Made by a program: the position numbers and the translations under genes. From positions 186,001-250,000 of the forward strand of contig NW_002476567.1 in assembly GCF_000189635.1 (NCBI RefSeq): a stretch of 64,000 nt of DNA, read 5' to 3'. Positions 40,399 to 53,200 of this stretch are shown in pieces; position 1 is the stretch's first letter; each line of letters starts with the position of its first letter. Below the pieces are notes generated by a model that saw only the letters and a program-made list of their open reading frames with translations, searched no databases and was not told the DNA's origin. The stretch is from Tetrahymena thermophila SB210. Lineage: Eukaryota; Ciliophora; Oligohymenophorea; Hymenostomatida; Tetrahymenidae.

Positions 40399-42210
40399 TC
40401 AAGAATGAGTACTAAAAGCCTTTCCTGTAGAACCAGCTTTAGGTGAAGGCTTACTAAATTTCTATGCTTAACTTTATGTATTTCCACTACTTTTATTGCT
40501 TTATTATGAACTAGAACCTCCTCCATAGTAACCGGTTCCACTTCCTGTAGTTGATGAGGTGTTATTTTATTGATCATTGATTGAATTATTTGTAGAACCG
40601 GGTTGGAATGATTAAAATTATTAAGAAAAACCTATTAATAAAGGATTGTCTTTTACCTCTATTTATTCCTCAGTTAGCTCTAATTCACTGTAATTCATAA
40701 TTTTTTATTTCTGCCCTTCGGACCAGTTATTTTGTTAAATGATTTATTGTTTAAAATTGCCAAATTAATTATTTTCAAAAGTAACCTTCTCAATTAATTT
40801 TATATTTTCATTATTAGAATCAAATCTTTCTAATCCATAAAGAGATTTTCTAATTTCAGATTATTATTTATTTGTTTTTAACTCGACCTCAATAGGCTCC
40901 TCTTCAGTATTTTTTCTTTGAATAAAGTATGGTACTACTGAGCTACCTGTTCCTATGATAGGATTAAGATCTTCTCTTAGCATGACGCTACAAGGTTTTC
41001 CTTAAACTACCCAGCAACTTATTGTAATATATCTGTTTTTATGCAGATCGCTTTAAATAAACTTTTAAAATATTGGCTTATGCACATACTTGATATATGA
41101 ATCAATTAAAAAATATTTGAAATATTCATAATTATCAGAGTAATTGATATATTCTCCTTCTCTTGCATATTTCTATTTAGATAGCTAAAGTTCATTCTCA
41201 CCCAAAGGCTCTAGGCTAGACTTAATTAAGTGAGGATTGGAGGGAAACATTTAATACAGTAAAGCACTTATAGCTTTATTGGACATAACTATTTTCCAAG
41301 GAGGTTCAATCATAGTCTGAGAATTAATATTGTAAAACTTAGGATCAGTAAAGTAACTTCTGGTTGTTTCAGATGCAAGCCACTCAAAAGGATATTATCT
41401 CCAGATAATACTTTTTTTAAAGCTATCTTATTTTAATTCATTTTCTAAGCATTCATCTATTGATTCGATATTTTGACACTCAATTTTAGCCTGTAAGAAT
41501 GGCTCCAATATTGAATTCAAATAACTAAATGTACATTTATCCTCAAGATCTTAATTTTAGAACATTAAAAGCTTTGTTTTCTTGTTTTATTATAAAATAT
41601 TTTGAAAACCTAATTTTATTTAATTTTCTATATTATTAAATTAGAGTAGCTTAAACTCTTCTGCCCATATTTTTTATGCAGGACCTGCTTCAATAATACT
41701 GGATGGAGTATCTCCATTAACTTCTAAAAAGTATAATTCTCCTTCTTTGCCTAAAAGAAAATCGTAGCGAGCTAATAGATCTAGTTATCTATCTTACCAT
41801 GACTTTCTTATAATTGGAATCATATCTTGAGGAATATCGAATACGTTTTGTAAAATCTCATCATCTTTAATAGCTTCATCAGTTGCTTATAGGCACATAT
41901 TGTGGAGTTCATGGGTAGTTTAAATTATTTATTTGAATTTATTTTCTGATATTCTATATCCAGCTCCATCAATCCAATAGTTATCATAGCAAAATCCGAG
42001 CAAATATCCACACCATTTAACACCATCAATATTATAGAAATCAAATTTTATTTTTTCAAACTTTTCTTATAAATTGCTCAAAGGTTCAAATTCTACCCTC
42101 TATAAATCTTCATTTCTATCTTAGTATTTGTTTACAATTTTTCTTCTAATATGAGAAGTTATAAAATCAGCTGCTAGTAATCCTACACCAGCTAAAATTG
42201 CTTTATTCAT
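40399..42210 (-). CDS. Glutathionylspermidine-synthase-type ATP-grasp protein
   Basis: Intronless, 603 aa; ATG 42210-42208, TGA 40401-40399. Family signature (GSP_synth, as in E. coli YgiC/GspS C-domain): LARYDFLLG then YFLEVNGDTPSSIIEAG (~residue 150), EPPWKIVMSNKAISALLYQM (~residue 303), FPSNPHL, YVHKPIF and ISCWVVQGKPCSVMLREDL near the C-terminal end of the ATP-grasp. In this family ATP-grasp forms an amide bond between a peptide (glutathione-like) carboxylate and an amine. No N-terminal CHAP amidase domain is present, so it is the single-domain form. An N-terminal hydrophobic segment (AILAGVGLLAADFI) may be a signal or anchor. The last ~110 residues are Q/S/G/N-rich low complexity. The actual amine substrate cannot be read from the sequence. 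Confidence 0.85.
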
Positions 42211-43863
42211 ATTTTCTATAACCTATTTTATGTTATTGATACTAACTAATTAATTAGTTGAGAGTTATTTTTTGGTTGAAAGTCTAAAAGATATTATTTA
42301 ATTTTTGCAAATCTATTGAATTAATAGTTAAATAAAACGAATAAATAAAAAGAGGAAAGTTGATTTACTCAAATACTACAAAGATATTTATTTATTTATT
42401 AAAATTCAAAAATATAATTTAATTTGAATTAGGCTTTAAAATAAATATACCTTCCATTCTCAAACAAAATTTGATGAAGCTTTTTCAATATTTTTAATAC
42501 CACAATTTGAGTTATTAATTTATTAGAATATCTTTAGAAATATTAAATTTCTTTATACATATTAAATTTCAATATTTTATTAGTAAGTAAACTAACTAAA
42601 ATATAAAACAATTTTTCTATTTATGCATTTTAATTATAATCTATTTTCTAATGTAAGGTAATTTTCATAACTAAAACATTATTAATTAAATTATTTTCAA
42701 TGATTTTAATTAAAAATTAATTAAAAAGGTAAGCATGTTTAATAATTGGGTATTTAATTTTGAATTTATTTTATTGAAGTTTAAATAAATAATTTAATAT
42801 AAAATTATGATATTAATGAAATTAAAAGTTTAAAATAAAAAAATAATTTTTAAAATATTGAATATTGATGAAATGTAAAGAAATATTTAACAAAATTATA
42901 GAATATCCAAAATATACATAACTATATGATTATTATTTTATTTATATTCTATATAATGCATTTGATTAGATTCTTCTTTTCTTTATAACATTTTAATTAA
43001 TTTTTAATAAAGTTGATAAATTTAATCAAAATATACTTTTCTAAGCAATTTGGCTCTGCATCAATTCTGAGAAATTAAGGTATTATTTATGTTTTTTGTA
43101 TTCAAAGCATAAAATTAAGTGAAAGAAAACAAAGTAAAAAGTAGATTTTAAATATAATCTTGCTAAAACTAAAATAATAGTTTAATATTATTAATTTTTA
43201 GATAGAAGGTATTAAATTAAAAAATATATGATAATAAATATCTATTTTAAGTTTTTTAATTGTAAATAAACTCTTTAGTATTTGTTCCTATTTAATTAAA
43301 TATAATTTTGAGTTAAAATTTCTTAGTTAAAATTACATATTATTTAAATAGGATATTAAATAATTAAAATTTGTAATCAAAAGTGGGTTAGTAAATTATA
43401 ATGATATGAAATAGACAATATTTAAGATTAAAGTTTTTGCAAATAAACAAATTTATTAATTCCACCATTACAACTCAATACAAATGAAAATGTTATACTT
43501 TTGAATAATAATCATGAGATACTTGTTTTAAATTATTGAATTAAAAATATCTTTTTTGATGATTTTTATAATTTTATTTATTTTTCAATAAATTATTTGC
43601 TTTGTAAAAATTATTTTTCTTTTTTTTGTTGATAAATTCATTTTTTTTATACAACTTCAATCCATAAAAAATTATTTTTTTCAAGAAAAGGCTTTTAAAG
43701 ATTTGAACATTAAAAATATTGAATTTTAACACTTTAAAATTGAAAACAAAAACCAAGAATTGTTTTTTTATCCATAAATCTAAAATTTCTTTTAAAATGA
43801 ATAAGAAATATAAACTATTTTAGAAAATATTTATAAATTTAATAATAAGATTTTATCAATTTT
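42211..43863. other. Intergenic AT-rich spacer
   Basis: About 1.65 kb between two minus-strand genes. The only open frame (43574-43756, minus) is Lys/Asn/Phe-rich, ends at a TAA that would be read through in this code, and looks like spacer. Nothing supported. Confidence 0.65.
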
Positions 43864-44514
43864 TCAATTAGATTAGGCAGGTCTAACTTTGGCACATGTT
43901 CCAGGACATAAACTTTTACGGTTACAAGTTTAAGGAAGATCAATAGATCCGAAGTCAGTTCTTAAGGAATCTAAAAAGTAGTTTTATTCATAGTTTGATC
44001 TAGCAAGATAAAGCAATTATCTTTAAGTAGGTTCTTCTTCAGTTGTTTCAATGTAATAATTAGGGTTAGCTTCATTAGGGCCTTCATAAATTACCCATTT
44101 ATAAGCAGGAACTCCATAGTAAGAAACATTTCCTAAGAAAGTAGGTTCGATAAACCATTAAGGGGATAATACACCACAACCATCATTTTAACCGCAACAG
44201 TAGCAGCACTCTTAGGTATCAGGGTAATAAATGTATCTCTCTCCATTAACAATAATTTAATCGCATTATTAAGCATCAGTATGAAGACTTTTGCATAAAG
44301 GATCATATTAGCCATTTGATCTAGCTAAACGGGTGGTTCCTTGAGTGTAATCATAAAAATAGGTACCTACACTTCTATGAATAGTGTTAGTAATATTCCA
44401 GGTTTCTACAAAATCTTAACTAAATCTGTTAGGCCAAACAGGAGGTAAGGGTTGCTAGGCTTATTAGCATTAGCAAACAACAACAATAAGAGCAAGTAAA
44501 AGATATTTTTACAT
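43864..44514 (-). CDS. Secreted cysteine-rich protein, CCYCCG family, copy 3
   Basis: Intronless, 216 aa; ATG 44514-44512, TGA 43866-43864. Signal peptide KYLLLALIVVVCQCQQA, then PPVWPNRFSQDFVE, GTYFYDYTQ, LARSNGQYDPLC, CDQIIVNGERYIYYPD, ECCYCCGQNDGCGVL, WFIEPTFLGN, WVIYEGPNE, YYIETTEEEPT, YLARSNYEQ and CPGTCAKVRP. It is in inverted orientation to copies 1 and 2 and is the most diverged: for example FCGF is replaced by LCKS, and there is an extra Cys near the N-terminus. All hallmark cysteines of the CCYCCG core are kept. Intact. Confidence 0.9.
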
Positions 44515-45626
44515 TGTATATTTTTTTATTAGTCAATTTTGGTTTTAATATTTGATTATCAATTGTTTATTAGGTTTTTGGTTGCATATAAATTATTTTT
44601 TATGTGAAAAAGAATTAAATATTGTAGTTATTCCTGTAATTCTTTTATTAAGCAAACTCGTCATTCAATAGAAAAGCCAAATATAATTAAAATAATAATA
44701 AATTCTGAAATTAATTAGTCTTTATTTATAGATTTCTTTTTTTCTTTTGGAAAGGATTTACACTTTTACTAAATTATCAATTCCTATTTTTAAATAAATC
44801 ATTTTTAATCAAAACTTATTTTATTTATTTTTACTGAATAAACAAACCAAATATTTAAAAAGGACTCTATAATCTAGAAAAAAAATATTAAAACATTAAC
44901 TCAATAAAACTAAAAGCCTTTTATCTCAAAATTAACGCGCACGATAAAAATATTTTTAAGTATATTTTTTTTAATAGATACATAAAGTTCATTAATGATA
45001 AGAATTGTTTCAGAATAATTGCTTAAAAAATTAGCAGAAAAGCATACTTTTGAGCATTTATCTATGATGGATTTAAATTTAGAAGCAAAAAAGCCATATT
45101 TATTTATTTTTTTTTGTCTATCATTTATATGAATAAATGAAAAAATGTGGAATAATTAGAATTTTATACAAACTGTTATAATAGAATTTATATATTCAAA
45201 TAAATAAGCTCTTTATTGATCATTATTTTTTTATTTTTAGTACTTAATTCGACTTTTAGTTTTGATTTTTTGACATTTAAATGTTTCATTGATTTACAAT
45301 AAGTAGAATCTATTTTTGATAATTAATCTTTAAGTTATTGAGAAGCAAAGTTAAATAAATTATACTGTTGAAAATTTAATTATCTTTCAAATATTTATTT
45401 ATTATAAAAAATTTACCTAAATATGATCACATTAGGTAAATTATAAAATAATCTTTCTATTTATTGAGATAAATGTACTTTATCTCAATTTTATTAAATA
45501 AAACAATTAATATTTAATTATTTTTTTTCAAATTTACTTAAATATGAACAATGAAGTTTATATATATGTTTTGACTCTATCCAATTAAAAAATATAATAA
45601 ATTTAATAACTAATGAAAATTAATTA
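44515..45626. other. Intergenic AT-rich spacer (divergent promoters)
   Basis: Lies between the 5' ends of a minus-strand secreted gene and a plus-strand HTH gene, so it should hold both promoters. Only A/T-rich DNA is visible. Confidence 0.65.
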
Positions 45627-46782
45627 ATGAGGAAGCATAAAAAACAAAACTTAGAGACTATTAAACGTCTAAGGGATTTATCAAAAAATATGAGTTCTGA
45701 TGAATTAAGATAATTCATTCACAACGAAACAAATAATGTATAATAATTAATAATATTTCAATAATGATTTACTTGATATAATTTTAGAAAACAAGAGTCC
45801 AAGACGTAGTTGATGCTTTTAACACACCAAGGGCAACTGTTTACAGAATTAAAAAAGATCCAACTTTGAAAGGTAATAAATTAATTCATTTTAATTTAAC
45901 TGCTAATATATTTTTCAAAATAGAAAAAGGAAGAAAATAACTAAACAGCAATTAAAATAGATTGTTTATACTTTATAAGTTCTTGAAGCTATATGATTTT
46001 TCAGAACGCAAGATAAAATTTGTGGTACTTTTAAATGAGCTTATTGAAAGAAAAAAGGTTTAAAATACTACAAAATAATATGATGAGTATCACAAAACCT
46101 TTATATTATATATAAAATTAAAAGAGTATTTATAAAACGAAATAAAATAATAATCAATTGATTTCTAACTTAATAAAAACTTTTTCAGACAATTTTTAAA
46201 AATACTGATTGAATAAGAAATTGATTTTATTATTGATAACAAAACATCTAAAATAATATTTAAAAATCAAGAATATGTATAGGAAATCTCTCAAAAATTT
46301 ATTCTAAATTTTTATTCGTTGTCTGAAAACTAAGACTCAAGTCATTAAATGGATAAAGGTATAAATTGTTTTATTATATAATGAAAAATATTTCAATTTT
46401 TAATTTTATTATTAATAAATTAGATAAATGTACTGAATAGATAAAAATATACAGAGAGTAGTAGCACTTGTTGATGAATTCATCAAATTAATTATCAAAT
46501 AATTTTTCACCTTATTAATGCTAATTTTAGTGGATTAATCAAAATGAAAGTGTAGACAATATGTAACAAAACTAGCAATAGTAATATGGGCATGAATCTA
46601 ATTTATATTTTGAAAATAGCCTATAAGATAACTATTATAATGAAATTGAGTAAAATCACGAAAATTAAATCATAGATTTTGAGTAGTCTAAGACAAATAT
46701 CTATGAATTAAGCTAATAATATTTAAATGGTGAATCAAATTTTAATTTTCATGATATTAATCTATATTCTTACTATAATTGA
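45627..46782 (+). CDS. Helix-turn-helix family protein, member 3
   Basis: Predicted 329 aa; introns 45738-45787 (phase 0), 45873-45923 (phase 1), 46359-46423 (phase 1); TGA 46780-46782. N-terminus MRKHKKQNLETIKRLRDL is basic and helical. The second exon is the HTH, RVQDVVDAFNTPRATVYRIK then KDP. The third begins EKGRK and runs into a helical domain with NTTKQYDEYHKTFILYIKLK, which matches the NHVKYPEY segment of the other two members. The tail is N/Q/Y-rich (QNQQQQYGHESNLYF). The first two introns interrupt the same places in the same phases as in the genes at 31014 and 33173. This is the best-resolved member, complete with all frames closing. DNA binding is inferred from the HTH. Confidence 0.75.
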
Positions 46783-47296
46783 AAGAATCTATATTTAGTT
46801 TATTATTAAATATTTTTAATTTTTGAAGTCAAAATATACTTTGTTTTTAAACTTCTTTCTTTTTATGAATACCTTAATTAATTTTTATTAATTTAAAGTA
46901 AAAAAAATTTTGTAGAAAAAAATAAAATATTTTGGAATTAAATAAAAGAAATTTATAAAAAATTATCAAATTTCTAAATTTTTAAATGATTTCTGCATTC
47001 ATTTAAAAAAAATTAAAAACAAAAACAATTTTAAAAATAAACTTAAATAAAATGTTAACTTAATTTAAAAAAAATAAAATAATGAATGAATAATAATTTA
47101 TTAAATTTTTTTATTTATAGGTTATTCGCAAATTAAATTTTTACATCTCAACATCCACAAAAGTTAGTTAGATTAAAGGAAAATTGTTATTAAATTTAAT
47201 ACAATAGCATAAAATAATACAAGTAACTATTAAAATTGATTATATTTTTAATAGCCATATTTATATAAAGATATTGTATTCTTTTTTTGTTAATTA
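46783..47296. other. Convergent intergenic region
   Basis: About 510 nt between the stop of the plus-strand HTH gene and the stop of the minus-strand membrane-protein gene. A/T-rich; nothing seen. Confidence 0.65.
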
Positions 47297-50200
47297 TCAT
47301 ATTTTAAACAATTATTTTAAAATATATATTGTGGCTTCATCTTAAAATTTATAATAAGGAATTAGAGTTAGTGAGAATTTCAGAGCTTATACATCTCTTT
47401 TAGTGTATTTATACAGTTTTAGAAGTATAAAATAGAATATTATTACCAAGCAGGTACCTCCAATAAGAAAATACAAGAGACAACTTTATTATACTTAGCT
47501 AGTTTCTGAAATTAAAAATGAGCCAAAAAGATTTTTTAACTCATTGAAAGCTATTAAAGGCATAATAAACCCGTTTAAATAAAGTACTTCAAATGATTAT
47601 TAGTCATAAAAGCTTTGCAATAAGTCTTTATATTTATTTGTAGAAGTGGGTTAATTTTGTAAAAATTAATCATAAGTTTATAAGTAAACAAAATATTATG
47701 TAAATATTCCTTACAGCCCTTAATAATAAAAAGCGCTAACATTTGAAGAGATGTCTGAACAGTTTTAGTAAACAGGAGAATTTTCGTTACATAGATTAGA
47801 TTTCATTATGTACTAAATCTATTATTACTAGCTACTCCCTTGTATATCGTCACTAAATTATTATTAGCTTATCCAGTTATTAAAATCTCTTAAATTGTTT
47901 AAATTTTAATTGTATTAAGTGTAAATATAATTAATATCTAAATCTGGATAATAAATTTAATGTTGACTAAAATATTATTATGAATATAAAATACTTGATT
48001 ATGTTAGTATTTGGGTAAAAGTGTTTAGAGCTTGATCTGTTGATTTAATACAGAAAAACAATCTTTGCATTCGCGTAATTTCAAAATAATTCTTTAGAAT
48101 GAATCCACAATAGAAAGCAATGCTTGTAAATGCTATGAGAATATAGGTAATAACATAGATTTTTCTACTTATTTTTTAATCAAAAATGAGTGAGGAAGCT
48201 TGAATTTCTTTTCTTTTGACACCTTTTTAGTTATAAAATTTTGAGTGCTAATATTTCAATTCGCTTGATTTTTTAGTATTTGTTATTAGTTTAACGAAAT
48301 CGAAAGAAATCCATGAATCCATTTAATCCATCAGTTATTTCATAGAGTTTTCTATTTTTATTATTTCAACATCAAGCTCATCAAGTGATATCCTTGAGAT
48401 GAGCAACAAAATTCTTCTTTTAAATTAAATGAAATCATTTAATTTCTTTAAAGAAACTAAATTCAACAAAGTAAAAATAGATGAAGCTACTATAGACATT
48501 ATTATAAAAAAATTTATGAGAGAAGCTATATGATCACTGAGGTATGTTGTTATGTTTGAATATAATTTTTAACTTAAATTGATTGTTTAATTATAATTTT
48601 TTAACAAAAAATAATATCCATCTGAAAATGATTATCCATTTTAATACACATCTGCTTGTAATTTACACTCATTTAAGATATAATAAGAAACCATCAATAT
48701 TAAGTCTGCATTTGTTTGTTGGCTTAGATTTTATTAACTAAAAAAATTATTAAAATAAATGAAAATTTATTTCAAAATAATAATATTTGTATTATCAAAA
48801 TAATTTGTTTGCTTTCTTTTAAAATTTAAAATTACCCTTTAGAAAATGTAGGAATTATTATAGTCTAAGAGAGAGTTGAACCTTCTAGTTGAGAAAAATA
48901 ATTTATCAATTAAGAGTATTGTTTTCTGTAATCCTCAGTATTTTGTTGGCACCTTTTAGTAAACTAAGGTAAATAGCTTGAATAAGTTGTATACTTATCA
49001 TAAATTTGAATATCTTCTATGAAATACTATAATAACGACTCAGTTAATTATTTAGAATAAATTGTATTTGTATCTAAGACAACATCTTTTTGATCTACAA
49101 TAGATTTTACACTAGATGTAAAATTTAAAACTTGTAACAAGTAACCAGTGCATAGACCAATAAACACAAAAATTTTTAGATCTAATTGAATAAGAAAGAT
49201 AGCGAAATTAATTATAATTTCAAATAAAATATTTACGTAAAACTAAAGTGGATGAATTATAAATGCTACTGGATGAGTAATTTATGTATTTTTGTACTAG
49301 CTCGTAATCTTGTTTAATAATATTTTAATCATTGCTTCGTTCATCTTCTTCATCTTTTTAATTTTAGCCAATGTTAGCATTGGTTTTACCCTTTTGTATA
49401 TTTCGATTTTTTTCTGAACTTTGAGAGTGGTTTTATTCATGTTCTTCATTTAATTTAACTTCATCTATAAACAGAGAATCTTACTTTTATTTTTGATATT
49501 CATCCTCATCTATTTACTACTACTATTATTCTTCTTCTTATTATTTGTTTAAATCAAAAAAATCAAATCCTTTGTTTTAGTTTTTTTGTTTATTTGCTAA
49601 AATTGCTCTTCTAAAAGAGGATCTAATTTTTGCCTTTACCTTTTTCTTCTTTTAAGACGCTGTTTCTGAATCATCTTGCTTATTTTTGTCATATACATCT
49701 AAAAATTACCCTTTACTCTATTAGCCATGCCCTTGCATAGTAGTTAATATGCTTGAAAACAACATGTTACTACTTGAATTTTAAATATTTATACTATTTC
49801 TTTCTGCTGTTAACAAATTATTTTTTGAGCTACTTAGAGGTGTTATTTGATTGAAATTATATAAATCTTTTTCTAAATCTTAGTTTATGTTTGAAAGAGA
49901 ATGGTTATACTTCTAAAAAGCATCTACAGACTTAAAGTAAGCTGCCTCACCAAATTTACTCAATCTTCTACCATTAGTTCCTATTGAAGATAGAGTTTTA
50001 GAAGGATTTCTTGGTTCTTCCTAAAATGAAACTGTAGTTATAGCAATTTTATCTTAATTTGTTGTCTATGCTCTGTTTAATGCTTACTCTTTATCATTTG
50101 AATTATAGCCAATAATAGCATTAGTAAAATTTTAACAAGCTGAATTCAATTAGCTTATTTCTTAGTTAAGAGTAAATTTATTTTTTACTGTTAAAGGACT

Positions 50201-53200
50201 ATTATCTGTTTGAATTTCATTTGCATATTTGCTAGTTTTTAATTAACTAGGAGATGCTTATGAAAACTAAGAAGAAGAAGATGAAGATGATGATGATGAA
50301 GATGTACGTGACATTTAAGTATTTGATTATTGCGTAGTTTAAATTTAGGAACTATCATAATTTTAAGTTTCTTTTGAAGTAAGTTATTTGAATTTGGGGG
50401 AATACAATTAAGAAGATAAGACCTCAAATGAACTTAATTAAGCCGCCTAAAGTGAATTAATTATTTGTAGCTAGCTCTGAAAGCTAGAATTAATATTATA
50501 TGAAACTAAATTGGAATCAATATCCTTTTTTTCTGATTATTTCTTCTAAATTCTATATTCATGAACTTACATAATAAAATATGATTTTTCTATTAATTAA
50601 GAATTTTAATAATAGCAAATCTTATTGCTAACAACACTTGCTACTGCTTCAAAGTTTTATAGTGATCTTTTCTCTTCAAAGCTCTAAAATTAATTATTAA
50701 GATTTAATGAATTTTAATAAAATATTTAAATGCTACTTACAATTGAATTCTCTTTCAGAAATTAAATTGAATTTCTGTAAAATTGTTTTTAATCAAAATT
50801 AATGCTGTTTCCCTTTTGGCTCACTTAGCTTGTAAATTTTTTACTAAGTTCCTATAGCTATGATGGTAAGCGTATGCTAAAAAATTTATTTTAACATATA
50901 TATTTTTGTATTTTGTAAGCTTCTTTTAGACTATTTGCATTATTTAAATTACTATTGAGTTAGTCTTCTTAAAGTAAATTATTATCTGTTTTTTATTCGC
51001 TTTATTTATCTATTTTAGATTATATTAACTCCAATAGATTTTAAAATATCAGATATATATTGAAACCGTTGTAAACTTTAAAGACGTCAAAGTCCTATTG
51101 ATTCCCATCCTAATGTAAAATATAAAAGATAATTAATTTAATTTCTCTAAAATAAAACTTTTTAACTAAATTAAAATATATTTTTTATTTTATTTTCTGT
51201 AAATTTTTAAAAATTCTTTGTTTATTTATTAACAAATTAATTAATTGTGTGTGAAATTTCAAAATCTTTCTATATAGTTTTATTTGTAATTAAAATCATT
51301 TTAAAGAGAATTTGTTAAATTTTAAAAAAATAGGTAAAAATAATAAATAAATAAAAACTTATTTTTACTGCTTCTAACAACTTTTATCTTATTTTCTCGT
51401 TTGATTCAGTTTTATTTGTTATAGAAGCCTTTTTAGCTTGTTTCTAAATAGGATTTTTAAATAAGTTTCTAAATAACTTTTCAGTAATTCCTAGAATTTA
51501 ACCAGTTTCATTAAAAGTTAAAAATTAATGCTAGGATTGCAACTTTAGGACAGAAACTATCATTTCAAAGCTGTTTATTATGCTTGGACAGCTTTATAGC
51601 TTTATTTTAATTGGGAATAAATATTGTTCTTTTGTCCTTGCAAAGACATTTTTAGCACTAAAGAGATTTCCTATGCTACCTTACTCAATAACTTATTCAA
51701 CAATTTTTGAATGATATTCTTATATATATGAAGGAATCAAATCTGTGATATATTCAACTTTCCTAAACTCTTAAACGCTATAACCAAAAAATAGTGACAA
51801 TCTGAAAATTTAACTTGAATTTAAGTTCTTTTTGTTAATTTTTCCTATGTTACCAGACAAGCTAACTTGGAAAATTTAACTTTTACCTTTAACACAATTC
51901 AGGTTAGAAAGTTTATCTTATTTTTAGCTAAGTTCTTTTTTTAGATTTTACTTAATTTCATATTCTAAATCTGTTGCCTTTCTTAGATTATTTTGAATGA
52001 ATGTGTAAAATATACTGCAGACCTACATATTTACAAAAAGAATTAATATGTTAATTGAATAAAATTTATTACTTTCATGGGGATTGAAAGGTTGGATTTA
52101 TCAAAAGAGAATTCTAGCATTTTCTTTTGAAATTATTCAACAGCACTCATTCCATTAATAGAAAGCTCTTTTGTATCTCTTGACAAAGATTGAAAATTTT
52201 CATAACCAGCTTACAATTTAACAAAAAGCTCTCTTTTCTTCACCAAATAATTTGTAATTAGAGGAATTATATGCTATTTAAATTCTTCAGAATTTTTTAA
52301 ATCTAAAACTGATAATTCTTATTATAAATATTGCTTTTTTTAATTAAATTTTAGGATCTCTATTTCATTTAAATACTACATATTTTTAGAAAGTACAATA
52401 AAGATTTTTTAGTTGTAGTAATTAATATTTTTAAGCTAATAAAAATATTACTGTAAATAAAAAAATGCCTTTATGAAATTATTTCTTGATTTAGAAATAA
52501 AGGAGATATATTTTATACTAATATTCATAAAAACTTAGCTATCTTGAATTACTTAAGGCTGCTTTAGACTCCATATAAATAAATCTTCAATTAAGTCCAA
52601 AGTGTAATTTAAGTGATTTTTAAAGTAATTTTAATCAAATTAGTATGAGTGACATCTACATCTCAAATTAGAGCAATTATTTTTATGATATTCTATCAAT
52701 TAGCAAAATTACATCTTCGACTCTTCATTCTTTGTGTAATTTAGTGCACTTGAATACAGTTCATCTAGGTAAAAATCAAAGTTTTTGTAATACCTTATTT
52801 AGTATATAAATGTATTAACATAGTTAAATTATAAAGAAATTAATTAAGTAACAAAAAGGAATTTAAATAAATTTACCTTTAAAAATTTAAAGAAGAAATT
52901 TTTGTGAGAGTTTCATATTTCTTATTTTAAATTGACCTCACGAAGTAAAATACTAAGGAATTTAATGGAAGCCAGCAATAAAATATATCAATTTATTCAA
53001 TCAAGTTGGTATTTAACCATACTTAGAGTAGTAATGAAGTAGTTAAGCAGTATGAGAATTATAAATTATACAAGGCAGAAAGAATTTTATTACGAAAGGG
53101 GTAATTAATTAAAATATCATAGAGTGTAATAATATTCTATACTTAAAAAATGTAATATTTTAAGACATCGTATTAATCATATTATATGTCAATGAATATA

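Noticed and set aside
43574-43756. 60-codon Lys-rich minus-strand frame
   Set aside because: Its stop is TAA, which is sense in this code, and it reads as AT-rich spacer.
36601-44514. Ependymin-related assignment for the secreted family
   Set aside because: Only a loose order of aromatic and cysteine motifs agrees; not enough to name the family.
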